DNA of 64,000 bases from JAHBVL01 sp963712055. GTDB taxonomy: Bacteria > Chloroflexota > Chloroflexia > Thermomicrobiales > UBA6265. The position numbers and the translations under genes are program-made. Below the pieces are notes generated by a model. It was given only the letters and a program-made list of their open reading frames with translations. It searched no databases and was not told the DNA's origin. Numbering within the stretch: position 1 is the first letter of the stretch; every line of letters starts with the position of its first letter. Shown here piece by piece: positions 46,354 through 55,773 of this stretch. The DNA lies in assembly GCA_963712055.1 (NCBI GenBank), contig CAVQGN010000008.1, positions 1-64,000 on the forward strand. Reading direction: 5' to 3'.

Positions 46354-47268
46354 ATGCAGTCCCGGGCATATTCCTCGGACGATTCCGATCTCAGCGACCT
46401 GCTCAGGTTCACGCAAGCTTGCTGTCAGCAGGTTGCGCCGGCGGCGTGGGATTTCCATGTCGGCGACTTGCTCTGGCACCGGTATGTGCGGGACGACGAA
46501 GAGTATCGCTTTGCCGAAAGGGTCCAAATCTGGGAAGGCGATCAGGGCGAGATCCTCGGGTATGCGATTTATCACATCGATGATCGACTCCTCTGCCCTC
46601 TCATTCGACCCGACCAGAAAACAAACGTCGCCCTGATCGAATCGATGATCGAATGGGGCCATGCACGGAACAAGGCGTTTTCCGGTGCAAATAAAGACTC
46701 CGCTGAAATCAGTATCGAGGCGTTCAGCGGTTCGTTGCTGGAAGCGACGCTCGTCGATCTGGGATGGCAACCGACTGGGGAATCGTCGCTCCGGCTCTTC
46801 GAACGGTCGCTCGAGCAGATCCCGATTCCGCAATTGCCCGGAGGCTTTGTCGTTCGCCCGCTAACCGGTCCCGAGGAATATGCTGATCGGGTTGCCATCC
46901 ATCGCGAAGCATTTGATCCATCGAAATTCACTCTGTCGGCCTATACCCGGCTGCGCGGTGTCGAGGGGTATGATCCCGACCTCGATCTGGTGGCGGTGGC
47001 ACCGGATGGAACGCTTGCTGCGTACTGCATCACCTGGTTCGATCCAGTCACCAAGACCGGCTTTTTCGAACCCGTCGGCTCGCGGGCCACGTTTCGCCGG
47101 CAAGGTCTGACACAGGCGACGCTCTACACCGCCATGCACCGACTGGCGCAGATGGGCGCGACCCGGGTCCTGGTCTGCAGCCTAAGCGATAGCGAACCGG
47201 CCAAAGCACTCTATCGATCCGCTGGGTTTGCACCGAGAGGCGAATGGGGATCGCTTCGTCGTCTTTGA
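46354..47268 (+). CDS. tandem GNAT acetyltransferase (mycothiol-synthase-like architecture)
   Basis: A 304-residue protein with two GNAT domains. The N-terminal one (about 1-150) is degenerate. The C-terminal one (about 160-304) has the acetyl-CoA motif SRATFRRQGLTQATLY and the ending AKALYRSAGFAPRGEW. This double-GNAT plan is shared with mycothiol synthase MshD, but the specific MshD residues cannot be confirmed by eye. An MscR-like dehydrogenase at 7.4 kb makes the comparison worth noting. It lies eight bases after a secreted-protein gene. Confidence 0.78.
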   Translation: MQSRAYSSDDSDLSDLLRFTQACCQQVAPAAWDFHVGDLLWHRYVRDDEEYRFAERVQIWEGDQGEILGYAIYHIDDRLLCPLIRPDQKTNVALIESMIEWGHARNKAFSGANKDSAEISIEAFSGSLLEATLVDLGWQPTGESSLRLFERSLEQIPIPQLPGGFVVRPLTGPEEYADRVAIHREAFDPSKFTLSAYTRLRGVEGYDPDLDLVAVAPDGTLAAYCITWFDPVTKTGFFEPVGSRATFRRQGLTQATLYTAMHRLAQMGATRVLVCSLSDSEPAKALYRSAGFAPRGEWGSLRRL

Positions 47269-47383
47269 CAACGCTCTTAGGCATCCCCGCTTTCACACCA
47301 GTATTGGTAGACTTTCCAAAGCAAGACAGGTGATCTTCGCTTGCGACTGGTTGATGTGCAAGTGATGAGAAATGGAGTGGCCA

Positions 47384-48397
47384 ATGCTCGAATTTTTAGT
47401 TGGCGGCGAAAACTACTACATGTGGATGCTTCCCGGCCTCATCCTCACCATTTTCGCGAACTTTCGCTTGCGCCGAAAGACAAACGCCTTCAAGAAAGTC
47501 AAGAACGAAGCGAAAGTTTCCGGCAAACAGACTGCACGCCAGATTCTCGATAGTGAGGATTTGAAAAAGGTGCCGGTCAAGCAAGTCGCTGGCAATCTCA
47601 CCGACCACTACGATCCTAAAGAGGAAGTGGTCAATCTATCCAAGCCTATCTTCAATCCTGAAACAATCACCGCCATGGGCGTCAGCGCCCATGAAGTCGG
47701 CCACGCTATCCAGGACAAGGATGGCTATTTCTTTATGCGCTTGCGCTCGTTCATTGTGCCGTTCGCGAACATTGGCACGAATCTTGGCTACATCCTGATC
47801 ATCGCTGGCATTGTCCTGAATATCACCAATCTCTCCCGTGTTGGCGTGCTCCTTTTTGCGGCGACGACCCTTTTCGCGCTCGTTACGCTGCCGGTCGAGT
47901 TCAATGCCTCGACGCGTGGCAAACAGAAACTCAAGGACCTTGGATTGACCAGGAGCGAGGAAGAAGACAAGGCTATCGATCAGGTGCTCGATGCCGCTCG
48001 CTTCACCTATGTCGCCGCGTTCGCTGTTTCAGCGATCCAACTCGTTTACTGGGCCCTGGAGGTTCGGGATCAGCGCAAAGAAGCCGAACAACGGAAAGCC
48101 GCGAAAGCAGAAGCAAAGACAGCTACGGCCAGCGTTGCAGCCGAATCGGATAGTAATTCAGGCGGCGGGTTGTTCGGCGGATCGAAATCGGCCGAAATCG
48201 AGGAATCCGCCAAGGAGAAAAGCGGTGGTTTGTTCAGTGCGCTGACACCCAAGGAAGCAGCTGCGGAAGTCGAAACTGACGTCGAAGACGGAGTCGAGAA
48301 TCGCGGATTCAAGAACCTTTGGGTACCGTCTTTTGAGCCGTTGAAGTTGCCTACAGACCGCGAGACACGGAGGCGTTGGTTACCCGGCGGCAGCTGA
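47384..48397 (+). CDS. membrane zinc metallopeptidase (YugP-like, Zn_peptidase_2)
   Basis: A 337-residue membrane protease of the PF04298 family. The zinc site HEVGHAIQ follows an N-terminal helix, and three further helices come after it (PFANIGTNLGYILIIAGIVL, then LFAATTLFALVTLPVEFNAS, both in part). The C-terminal 110 residues (after about 230) are an added, charged, low-complexity tail with the recurring phrase SGGGLFGG/SGGLFSA, not part of the family core. The ATG at 47384 is preferred to 47372 because GGAG lies six bases upstream. Its 3' end overlaps the convergent GNAT gene. Confidence 0.88.
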   Translation: MLEFLVGGENYYMWMLPGLILTIFANFRLRRKTNAFKKVKNEAKVSGKQTARQILDSEDLKKVPVKQVAGNLTDHYDPKEEVVNLSKPIFNPETITAMGVSAHEVGHAIQDKDGYFFMRLRSFIVPFANIGTNLGYILIIAGIVLNITNLSRVGVLLFAATTLFALVTLPVEFNASTRGKQKLKDLGLTRSEEEDKAIDQVLDAARFTYVAAFAVSAIQLVYWALEVRDQRKEAEQRKAAKAEAKTATASVAAESDSNSGGGLFGGSKSAEIEESAKEKSGGLFSALTPKEAAAEVETDVEDGVENRGFKNLWVPSFEPLKLPTDRETRRRWLPGGS

Positions 48398-48857
48398 CGC
48401 TGACTAGATGCGGATCTTCGCCGATGAGCGACGGTGTGCGCATCTTCTGCATCCAGAAACCGTCTTTGCCACGACCGTAGTAGTTCTTGCTAACACCGAC
48501 CTGACGGTAGCCTTCTTTGCTATAGAGATGCCGCGCGGCTTCGTTGTCTGCTTCGACCATCAGCACGATATCGCCAAAGGGAAGAACCGCTTCGATCTCT
48601 CGCAGCAGTTTCGTGCCGATGCCACGTCGCTGCTCGTCCGGATCGACGCAGATATTGACAATCCGCGTCTGTCCGCCATTTCGATCGCCGATCGCGCAGC
48701 CAACGATATGGTTCCCATCCCGGGCAACCACAAACCGGACCGATGGAAGCGCCCAGAGAAGAAGAAGGGTGCCGCCGCCATAGGCGAGTTTGGGAGTAAA
48801 CGCGCGCCGTTGCAGCCGAGCCACCTGGCGGAGATCATGTATCCGGACGGGCGCCAT
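48351..48857 (-). CDS. GNAT family N-acetyltransferase (RimI-like)
   Basis: A 168-residue acetyltransferase. The acetyl-CoA loop is VDPDEQRRGIGTKLL, and the terminal family block AARHLYSKEGYRQVGVSKNYYG resembles RimI, which acetylates ribosomal protein S18. The C-terminal 30 residues are extra. It converges on the zinc peptidase gene, overlapping its end by 47 bases. The start could be GTG 48863 or ATG 48857. Confidence 0.83.
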   Translation of the reverse strand: MAPVRIHDLRQVARLQRRAFTPKLAYGGGTLLLLWALPSVRFVVARDGNHIVGCAIGDRNGGQTRIVNICVDPDEQRRGIGTKLLREIEAVLPFGDIVLMVEADNEAARHLYSKEGYRQVGVSKNYYGRGKDGFWMQKMRTPSLIGEDPHLVSVSCRRVTNASVSRGL

Positions 48858-49049
48858 ACGCACCGACGATCGGCGACGACATCAGGCGATGGTCTGGCCG
48901 CGGAGGAGGCTGGAAGGAACGACGATTTCAGCATACGAAACACCACCGGCAAGTCCGGAACGCTGCTTTTGATAGTACACCAGCGGGAATCGGCGACAAT
49001 GCACCTGGTGAGCGACGTTCGTCGGCAGGGGAGCAAGAGGATGACAGCC

Positions 49050-49976
49050 ATGACATCATCGATCGAGCGGATTTCCGTCGTCGGCGCGGGGATCATGGGG
49101 CACGGGATCGCGCAGGAGTTCGCAGCAGCGGGGTTCGATGTGACGCTGACGGATACCTTTCCGGCTGCGCTCGATACCGCTCGGGAACGGATCGTCGCAA
49201 ATCTCTCCGGAACTGATGGAGCCGAGTCAACTCTCGCCCGGATTCGATTCGAACCCGATCTGGCTTCCGCAGTGGAACTTGCCGATCTCGTCGTCGAAGC
49301 GGTACCGGAGCGCCTCGAGCTCAAGCAGCAGCTGTTCGCCGATCTCGATGGGTTCACCCCGGCGCACACTATTCTCGCCAGCAACACCTCCTCCTTCATG
49401 CCGAGTCAGCTCGCGCCAAAGACGTCGCGACCGGACAAGGTGCTGGTGACGCACTATTTCAACCCACCTCATCTTGTGCCACTTGTCGAAGTGGTACGAG
49501 GTCCCGAAACCAGCGCGAAAACGACCGAAAGCGTACGGGCACTTTACGAACAGATTGGCAAGATCCCGGTTGTCGTGCAGAAAGAACGGCTCGGTTTTAT
49601 CGGTAACCGCCTGCAAAACGCGCTTTTTCGCGAGGCGCTCGCGCTGGTCGACGAAGGCGTCTGTTCGATCGAAGACCTCGACACCGTTATGCACACGAGT
49701 ATTGGCCGGCGCTGGTCGGTGGCGGGTATCTTCGAAGTGTTCGATCTTGCCGGACTCGACACGGTCTTCGCCGTTTCAGAACAGATCTTTCCCGATCTTT
49801 CGAATGCTTCCACGCCGCCAGCAGCGTGGCTGGAGCGCGTTCAGTCAGGTGATCACGGAATCAAGAGCGGGTCTGGTTTCTACGAATGGACTCCAGAAAG
49901 TGGAGAAGCCGCGCGTCGACGTATCCGACTCGCCTTACAATCGACCGGAAATGATATCGAAACCAAACAAGGGTGA
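49050..49976 (+). CDS. 3-hydroxyacyl-CoA dehydrogenase family protein
   Basis: A 308-residue NAD-dependent enzyme of the 3-hydroxybutyryl-CoA dehydrogenase type. The N-terminal motif VVGAGIMGHGIAQ, the block NTSSFMPSQLA, the catalytic histidine in THYFNPPHLVPLVEVV, and the second-domain NRLQNALFREALALVDEG are visible. The glycine-rich end block GIKSGSGFYEW is also standard. The start at 49050 is preferred to 49041 because AAGAGG lies nine bases upstream. It could act on hydroxyacyl-CoA or a lambda-crystallin-type sugar acid substrate. Confidence 0.88.
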   Translation: MTSSIERISVVGAGIMGHGIAQEFAAAGFDVTLTDTFPAALDTARERIVANLSGTDGAESTLARIRFEPDLASAVELADLVVEAVPERLELKQQLFADLDGFTPAHTILASNTSSFMPSQLAPKTSRPDKVLVTHYFNPPHLVPLVEVVRGPETSAKTTESVRALYEQIGKIPVVVQKERLGFIGNRLQNALFREALALVDEGVCSIEDLDTVMHTSIGRRWSVAGIFEVFDLAGLDTVFAVSEQIFPDLSNASTPPAAWLERVQSGDHGIKSGSGFYEWTPESGEAARRRIRLALQSTGNDIETKQG

Positions 49977-50028
49977 TGTCGTGTTTGGCGCTATCTGCAA
50001 CGCAACGATGATCGAAAAGCGACTGTAG

Positions 50029-51090
50029 ATGGATCGCCTGTCCCAGGTCGTGGCAATCGATCGAGACGAGGTCGATCTTAGAAACGGCCTGATCAGTCTG
50101 GCGATCCTGGCCGGAATTGTCGGCGCACGCGTTGTAGTGGGACCGCGTGTTTTTCTTGCGGCGCTTGCGGCGCTCTTTGTCTTGCTCTTCTCAGCGCATG
50201 CCAAGCATATCTGGAAGGTCGTGCTGGTGGCTGCCCTGGCCGGATCGGTGGTCACTGCCACCGCCTCGCAAGTATCCGACGGCGATCTGACCACGCTTAC
50301 ATTCGTCTGGGTGGTCACGTTTGTTGCGAGCACCACGGTCACCATGCCATTGTTGAGTTCAATTGCGGCCTTGATCAACATCTGGGCGATCATGGCATTG
50401 AACCTCGTCGGCGGTACTGACCTCGCCACCCACGGAGCGGCTCCCTGGATCGCTGGATGCGTTCTTGGCGGAATTGCGTTCAGGTACCTGGAGAAACATG
50501 GTCACCGGCGCCACGGTCGGCTGGTCGATATCGATCGCACAACCGTCGCCCTCGACTATTCCGTGAGACCGGCGGTGGTTTATTTCGCCGCAGTCCGGGC
50601 GACCGCCGTAATGCTCGCCGGTGCAGTCGGGCTTCTGGTTTTTGACCATCATCCATGGTGGGCGGCGACCGCGACGCTGATGGTGGCAGGTATCAATCCA
50701 GACGAGTCCAAGCTGGTCGCATGGCAACGAGCAGTTGGGACGCTCGCAGGCGCCGTTGTCGCGATGTTCTTGCTGAAACTAAGCGAGGAGACGATGGTGA
50801 CAGCCACGTTGCTTCTGGCCGTCTTGTTCCTGACTCTGCTTTTTCGCACAGCCAGCCAAACGCTTTTTGCTCTTGGGCTGACCACGGTCTTCATCCTGGT
50901 CGATTCGCTTCTCGGAGGGTCGGCGTTCAAACTTGGGAGCGCCCGTATTCTCGAGACCCTGATTGGCATCGGTTTCGCGCTCGTTGCCATCCGTCTCACC
51001 CACCCAGCGTTGCAGCGAATCGGCGTCTTTCAGCAAGCGCGAATGGCAGCCCGAAAATCGGCAATGAAACCATCCGAGGAACCAACCTGA
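50029..51090 (+). CDS. FUSC-like membrane protein
   Basis: A 353-residue protein with two sets of about five membrane helices separated by a soluble linker (residues 150-175, HGHRRHGRLVDIDRTTVALD in part). The second half has HHPWWAATATLMVAGINPDESKLVAWQRAVGTLAG (in part), a block characteristic of the fusaric-acid-resistance/aromatic-acid-exporter superfamily. It lacks the long cytoplasmic domain of full-size members. Substrate unknown. It precedes the homocysteine methyltransferase gene by 31 bases. Confidence 0.75.
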   Translation: MDRLSQVVAIDRDEVDLRNGLISLAILAGIVGARVVVGPRVFLAALAALFVLLFSAHAKHIWKVVLVAALAGSVVTATASQVSDGDLTTLTFVWVVTFVASTTVTMPLLSSIAALINIWAIMALNLVGGTDLATHGAAPWIAGCVLGGIAFRYLEKHGHRRHGRLVDIDRTTVALDYSVRPAVVYFAAVRATAVMLAGAVGLLVFDHHPWWAATATLMVAGINPDESKLVAWQRAVGTLAGAVVAMFLLKLSEETMVTATLLLAVLFLTLLFRTASQTLFALGLTTVFILVDSLLGGSAFKLGSARILETLIGIGFALVAIRLTHPALQRIGVFQQARMAARKSAMKPSEEPT

Positions 51091-51121
51091 TTTCCGTAGT
51101 AATTAGCCTGGAGCTGACCAT

Positions 51122-52039
51122 ATGACTGCATTTCCGGAAACACCAGTAATTCTCGATGGCGGAATGGGACGAGAACTCCGTTTCCGCGGTGTCGATATCC
51201 TCAATACCATCTGGTCCGCGAATGGACTTCTGACCGCACCGGAGATCGTGCAGCAAATCCACGCTGATTACATCGCCGCTGGAGCGGACATCATCACAAC
51301 CAACAGCTACGGCATCATCAAGGGTGATCTGGCCAAAGAAGGGATCGAAGACCGCTTTGCCGAACTCAACGAACTTGCCGGTGAACTCGCCGTCGCTGCC
51401 CGCGATGCGGCTGATCGACCCGTTATGATCGCAGGTTCGTTGCCACCTTTGTTTGGCAGTTATCGCCCTGATCTCGTGCGCGAGCAGGATGAAATCGAAC
51501 CCCTCTACCGGGAACAAGCGGAACTCCTGGCGCCATACGTCGATTTCTTCCTCTGCGAAACGATGTCCTCGGCAGCGGAGGGCGTAGCTGCCGCGACTGC
51601 GGCGGTTTCGACCGGTAAACCGGTCTGGGTCTCATGGACGTTGCACGAAGATCGCTCAGGGCGTCTCCGCAGCGAAGAAACCATCACCGCTGCGATTGCC
51701 GCGCTGGGAGATCTGCCCGTGACCGGTTACCTGGCCAATTGCTGCGCGCCAGAGAGTATCACCGCGGCTTTGCCGGAATTGGTCGCCGGTGGCGCCAAGT
51801 TCGTTGGTGGCTACGCCAACACCTTCATTCCCGTTCCTCTGACCTGGACGCTCGACGGCGCCAATGAGTCCGATGGCAAAATCGAGCTCCGCGATGATCT
51901 CGATCCCGATGCCTATGCCGAGCACGTGACGAACTGGCTCGATCTGGGCGCGACGGTCGTAGGAGGTTGCTGCGGCACCCGGCCGGCTCATATCGCCCGC
52001 ATTGCTGAGATCGTCACGGCGCGCAGTCAGAGCGAGTAA
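51122..52039 (+). CDS. homocysteine S-methyltransferase family protein
   Basis: A 305-residue TIM-barrel methyltransferase that moves a methyl group from a donor such as S-methylmethionine to homocysteine. The start LDGGMGRELRFRG, ADIITTNSYG and the zinc cysteines (NCCAPES and the end block VVGGCCGTRPAHI) are all present. The length fits MmuM-type enzymes. The folate or cobalamin domains of full MetH are absent. The methyl donor cannot be decided. Confidence 0.9.
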   Translation: MTAFPETPVILDGGMGRELRFRGVDILNTIWSANGLLTAPEIVQQIHADYIAAGADIITTNSYGIIKGDLAKEGIEDRFAELNELAGELAVAARDAADRPVMIAGSLPPLFGSYRPDLVREQDEIEPLYREQAELLAPYVDFFLCETMSSAAEGVAAATAAVSTGKPVWVSWTLHEDRSGRLRSEETITAAIAALGDLPVTGYLANCCAPESITAALPELVAGGAKFVGGYANTFIPVPLTWTLDGANESDGKIELRDDLDPDAYAEHVTNWLDLGATVVGGCCGTRPAHIARIAEIVTARSQSE

Positions 52040-52125
52040 CGCCCGCCGGGGTGTTCTCGGTCTATTGCTCTCTCACCTCATCACGACCATCGATCAGCGT
52101 GTATCAAGGACGTGCAACCTAGGTC

Positions 52126-52430
52126 TCAAATCCCCTGCGAGAGACCCTTCGCAAGCTCAGGGTGACAGTCTCGCCCAGGTCATTCTGAGGAACGAAAGCT
52201 TGTCCTGCGCGTGCGAAGGTTTGTCCTGACCGTGCGAAGGAACTTCCTGCCGCAGCAGTAACACCACCAAATCCCCTATTAGAGACCCTTCGCAAGCTCA
52301 GGGTGACAGTCCCGCCCGGGTCATTCTGAGGAACGAAGGATTGTCCTGCGCGTGCGAAGGAACTTCCTGCCGCAGCAGCGTCACCACCCAATCCCCTACA
52401 AGAGACCCTTCGCAAGCTCAGGGTGACAAC
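52126..52430. repeat. three ~125-bp repeats related to the 15.6-kb array
   Basis: Three units at about 52129, 52271 and 52391 (the last truncated). Each starts 'caaatcccct' or a variant, continues with 'agagacccttcgcaagctca' and 'gggtgaca', then 'tcattctgaggaacga' in inverted sense. The two parts can pair, as at 15.6-16.1 kb. The repeats fill the gap between the methyltransferase and the phage-like lysis genes. Confidence 0.85.
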
Positions 52431-52458
52431 CCCGGTCAGGTCATGCGATTTTATCGGT

Positions 52459-52719
52459 TCAAGCAGGCGTGTGCCCGGGAAGTCGCTGCACTTGCGAATA
52501 GAGGCCCGAGGCGGCCAGGCCATAGACGAGGCCAAGCACAATCGCGCGCGCGACGGGAGCGGACGAGGTTGAGCCGCCACTGATTTCACTCAACCCGACG
52601 AGGGCAATGGCAACAAGAATGGCCGCCAAACCGGCGAAACGGCTGGGCAAACCGATCCGTTTGGCAACTTCGACAACGCCCGGAACAAGCGCGATGATGG
52701 CGATATCATCCAGAATCAC
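52459..52719 (-). CDS. putative holin-like membrane protein (phage relic)
   Basis: An 86-residue protein with three predicted helices (IIALVPGVVEVAKRIG, FAGLAAILVAIALVGLSEI, ARAIVLGLVYGLAASGLYSQ, partly quoted) and a short polar tail. Size and placement, 21 bases after an N-acetylmuramoyl-L-alanine amidase on the same strand, fit a phage holin. Sequence alone would not prove it. It is the last gene of the lysis pair. Confidence 0.65.
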   Translation of the reverse strand: MILDDIAIIALVPGVVEVAKRIGLPSRFAGLAAILVAIALVGLSEISGGSTSSAPVARAIVLGLVYGLAASGLYSQVQRLPGHTPA

Positions 52720-52740
52720 GATCTTCCTCCTTTTCTTCTG

Positions 52741-53760
52741 CTATTGAATCCACGTCCAGGCGACGGCTGGGTCGGGGCGAAAAAGGGTCCAGCGATCGTC
52801 GAATGTGATCAGGTCCCGCCTTGGCCCGTTGTCGTTTTTCAGGACCCACCAGGTCAGCGGTCGCGGAAGGGTTGCGGGTCCGCGTTGTTCCTGCACACCT
52901 CGCGCGATCCACGCATTACTGATCACACCGCGATCGTCAAAGCGGGCCGGTGTGACCGAGCCATCGGGTTCGATCCGCTCGAGCACACCGAAGCGGTCCT
53001 TGAGGGTCGAGAGGTCGTATCCCTGCGGCCACCAGGGGCGATCGGGCACGGCAATTGGCGCGACCGCGGCCGGATCAGACGAGACACTTTGCCCAGCCTT
53101 GAGGATCTGCCGGATCCTCTCCTGGATCTCATCGATCCGATCGCGAACCGGGGCAAACGGACAGGCTTTGGTGGCGAACTCGAAATGAAGCATATGCGTC
53201 ACGATGCCAACTGCGGGATTGACCGGAAAGTGATCCCAGGGCACCTCCGCCTGATCGAACCAGTAGGCGGTCAGCGCGCAGATGCTTTCGAACTGCTTCG
53301 GACTCATGGGCGTGTTCTGATCGCTGCCATCGGAGCGTTCGATACTCACCAGATCCCGATTGATCGCCGAAACACCGAGTCGTCGGACGAAGGCAACGCC
53401 ATCGCCCTCGAGCCCATCGCTGCCGCCGTTGGCCCAGGGGGCGCGATTCGGGCTGACTCGGTGGGTTTCGCCATCGATATCGACAGTGGTGGCACGTCCC
53501 AGCGGATCGTTCCAGCGGAGGATGACGCCATCCCAGTTGGCTCCATCGGTAGCGCCGCCGATTCCGTAATCGGTCAGCGAGCGACCAGCCGACCCGCGTC
53601 GAAAATAGGAGTCGGTTCCCCAGAGTGTGCCAAGCATCGAGTGCTGACAGACTCCCACCGGTTTCCGTGGTCCGAGATCGTCCCAGGCGCGGTTCTGCCT
53701 GTCCGGAATCAGACGGTCGATAAAGGGAGGATGCGGCACATTGCCGAATGCATAGCTCAT
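52741..53760 (-). CDS. N-acetylmuramoyl-L-alanine amidase (endolysin-like)
   Basis: A 339-residue Amidase_2 protein, which cleaves the peptide side chain from peptidoglycan. The zinc ligands are seen as the histidine in CQHSMLG (H40) and, after about 150 residues, the histidine and cysteine in LHFEFATKACPF. The acidic block SIERSDGSD lies between. The C-terminal 120 residues resemble a wall-binding or phage-specific part (WPQGYDLSTLKDRFGV). The ATG at 53760 has AAGGAA just upstream; the longer frame to 54255 is not used. With the holin-like gene it forms a phage lysis cassette. Confidence 0.85.
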   Translation of the reverse strand: MSYAFGNVPHPPFIDRLIPDRQNRAWDDLGPRKPVGVCQHSMLGTLWGTDSYFRRGSAGRSLTDYGIGGATDGANWDGVILRWNDPLGRATTVDIDGETHRVSPNRAPWANGGSDGLEGDGVAFVRRLGVSAINRDLVSIERSDGSDQNTPMSPKQFESICALTAYWFDQAEVPWDHFPVNPAVGIVTHMLHFEFATKACPFAPVRDRIDEIQERIRQILKAGQSVSSDPAAVAPIAVPDRPWWPQGYDLSTLKDRFGVLERIEPDGSVTPARFDDRGVISNAWIARGVQEQRGPATLPRPLTWWVLKNDNGPRRDLITFDDRWTLFRPDPAVAWTWIQ

Positions 53761-53960
53761 GGCATTTCCTTTTTCGTATAGAGAAGATGTTTTAGGAGAA
53801 TTTATTCGCGTGATGATCTGTCTGGGCTCGAGAACGGAGCATTCCTCCAGAAAGCAACGAAATTGTTGCGATCTGCCACATACCTGCAACCTGAACTGGT
53901 CTTGCCCGCCGGTATCGTGAAGATAGATAGGTTCGCCTCGTATCAGAAAGGAGGCAGACC

Positions 53961-54887
53961 ATGAACAGCAACCGATGTCCGCCATTCTTCCACCGACATT
54001 CGATGAGTCGACGCGATCTGCTAAGACTTGGTTTGGTCGGCGGATTGGCAATAGGCGGATTGCCGCTTGCTTCCGCGTTGGCGAATGGTGACGGAGGCAA
54101 AGTCGCCGTTCCCCCACCCGTTGGGGTTCTGCTGGTGTCCATGATCGTGCCACCGGCCGATATGCCGACGACCCTGCCTGCCGTGGCCATCTGGCACGTC
54201 GATGTTCCGCCCAACTGCGGGGTTCACTGGAACTGTACGGAAACCGCGTGCACATGGGTCGACGCGGTTCACTTGCTGGAGGGACAGTACGATTGCTGGT
54301 TCGAAGGTCGGGTCCGTCTCTACCGGTATGGTCAGACGCCCTGTGATCTCGACCCAGGCAGCGAGTTCAGCATCCAGGCAGGTGATTCGTTCCTTGCTCT
54401 CGACCGGATGCTGGCGAGTTCGATCGTCAATCCCGGACCCGATCCGGCCCGGGAATTCACGGCGAGCATCTACGCGAGCTATCCGAAGATCAACCAGGGC
54501 ATCACGATGGATGACGGTATCCATGTGCAACCCTGTGGAGGCCTGACACCGGGTGAGTGGTTCCTGATGCCCGATCCACCGGTTGCGGTCACGTACCGGC
54601 AGGTTCTCATGCCTCCTGGTTCCGCGTTTGGCATGGGAGAGGATGAACTCGTTTTCCGGTATGTCGACCTGGGAAGCGTCGAGCGGATCTGTCTCGATTC
54701 CGACGCAACGATTCTTGAGTCAAGTACCTACTCAGCCGGAGAACCAATTGCGCATCGCTACTGGACACCCGAGGGCCTGCAGGCGCTCACGAACAAAACG
54801 AGTGAACCGGCAGTGCTCCTCGAAATCGCGATGACCACGGCTCCAGATCGCGATACACCACTCTTCCTGGAGGGAGCAGAGCAATGA
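53961..54887 (+). CDS. Tat-exported hypothetical protein
   Basis: A 308-residue protein with a twin-arginine signal (MSRRDLLRLGLVGGLAIGG, residues 15-33, cleaved near ALA). The mature part is beta-rich with cysteines spread through the first half (PPNCGVHWNCTETACTW, YDCW, TPCDLD) and repeated short cupin-like strands (RYGQTPCDLDPGSEFSIQAGD in part). No enzyme motif recognised. It is transcribed opposite to the flanking phage relics, and a GAP-family gene follows about 130 bases later. Confidence 0.65.
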   Translation: MNSNRCPPFFHRHSMSRRDLLRLGLVGGLAIGGLPLASALANGDGGKVAVPPPVGVLLVSMIVPPADMPTTLPAVAIWHVDVPPNCGVHWNCTETACTWVDAVHLLEGQYDCWFEGRVRLYRYGQTPCDLDPGSEFSIQAGDSFLALDRMLASSIVNPGPDPAREFTASIYASYPKINQGITMDDGIHVQPCGGLTPGEWFLMPDPPVAVTYRQVLMPPGSAFGMGEDELVFRYVDLGSVERICLDSDATILESSTYSAGEPIAHRYWTPEGLQALTNKTSEPAVLLEIAMTTAPDRDTPLFLEGAEQ

Positions 54888-55015
54888 CTCGCAAGGGGCG
54901 CTCGAAGTGGCATGTCGTCTCCCGAATCGGAACAGAGTATCTTCTGCAGGCGGCTGCCAGGAATCGGTGAGGTCGCCTCTCCGCGCGGGACTGCGGGTAT
55001 CACTGGGAATCGCTG

Positions 55016-55684
55016 GTGCTCAGAGTAGTTTTCGAGTTCATTCCCCTTGGACTGGCTGCCATTTCGCCGACGATGGTGATCCTCGTGACCGCCATGCTTC
55101 CGACCGAACGAGGTCTGCTGCGGGCATTGGCGATCATCGCGGGTCGGTTTGCGGCACATCTGCTGCTGGCGCTGCTCTTTACGTTTCTCTTATCCCAGCT
55201 TCCCGAGGTCGATGAGGGTGGTCGCACCCTATCCGACATCGTACCGATCGTCCTGATCGGAGCCGGTATCGTGCTGCTCCTGCTGGCAGGCTGGGTGCTG
55301 CTCCACGACGCTGATCCGGACCAGCCTCCGTCACGAGTGCTCGATTATCTGAACAGAGTCGGTCCGATCACCCTCTTTGTGGCGAACTTCTTTATCGTGT
55401 TGGTCTCGCTGCGGCTGATGTCACTCGTCTTCGCGGGAAGCGCGATCATCAAGGATGCCGATCTGCTCGACAGTGAGGAGGTCATCCTGGACGCGGTGCT
55501 CGCGCTGTTCATGATCTGGCCGATGCTGATCCCGATCGGGGTATCGATCGCCATGGGGGATCGCCGTGACGAAACGCTGGCCTCGATGAACAGGTGGCTC
55601 CAGGATCACCAGCAGGCAATCAATGTTGGTGTCCTGTCAATTTTCGGCGGCTACCTCCTCGCAACCGGTTATGCCGGGTTGTAA
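55016..55684 (+). CDS. GAP (Sap) family membrane protein
   Basis: A 222-residue membrane protein with about six helices, matching the GAP/Sap family (PF11139), which is distantly related to LysE-type exporters. Landmarks: LGLAAISPTMVILVTAML at the start, LNRVGPITLFVANFFIVLVSLRLM (in part) in the middle and VGVLSIFGGYLLATGYAGL at the end. The start is GTG at 55016. It is often found with lipid-modification genes in actinobacteria; no such gene is near. Confidence 0.75.
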   Translation: MLRVVFEFIPLGLAAISPTMVILVTAMLPTERGLLRALAIIAGRFAAHLLLALLFTFLLSQLPEVDEGGRTLSDIVPIVLIGAGIVLLLLAGWVLLHDADPDQPPSRVLDYLNRVGPITLFVANFFIVLVSLRLMSLVFAGSAIIKDADLLDSEEVILDAVLALFMIWPMLIPIGVSIAMGDRRDETLASMNRWLQDHQQAINVGVLSIFGGYLLATGYAGL

Positions 55685-55717
55685 TCTACTTCTACCGATT
55701 TCCCGGCGGACACACGA

Positions 55718-55745
55718 AACCGGGTGCTCTTGCGAGCACCCGGTT
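55718..55745. terminator. bidirectional terminator between convergent genes
   Basis: AACCGGGTGCTC / GAGCACCCGGTT, a 12-bp stem with loop TTGC, between the plus-strand GAP gene (ends 55684) and the minus-strand Cys-rich gene (ends 55774). T-rich sequence follows on the plus strand. Confidence 0.85.
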
Positions 55746-55773
55746 TTCGCGTTGCGTGCAATCGCGTTCTGAC

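Noticed and set aside
52119..52589. Minus-strand frame with VTLSLRRVS repeats
   Set aside because: Translation of the second repeat array; no independent coding signal.
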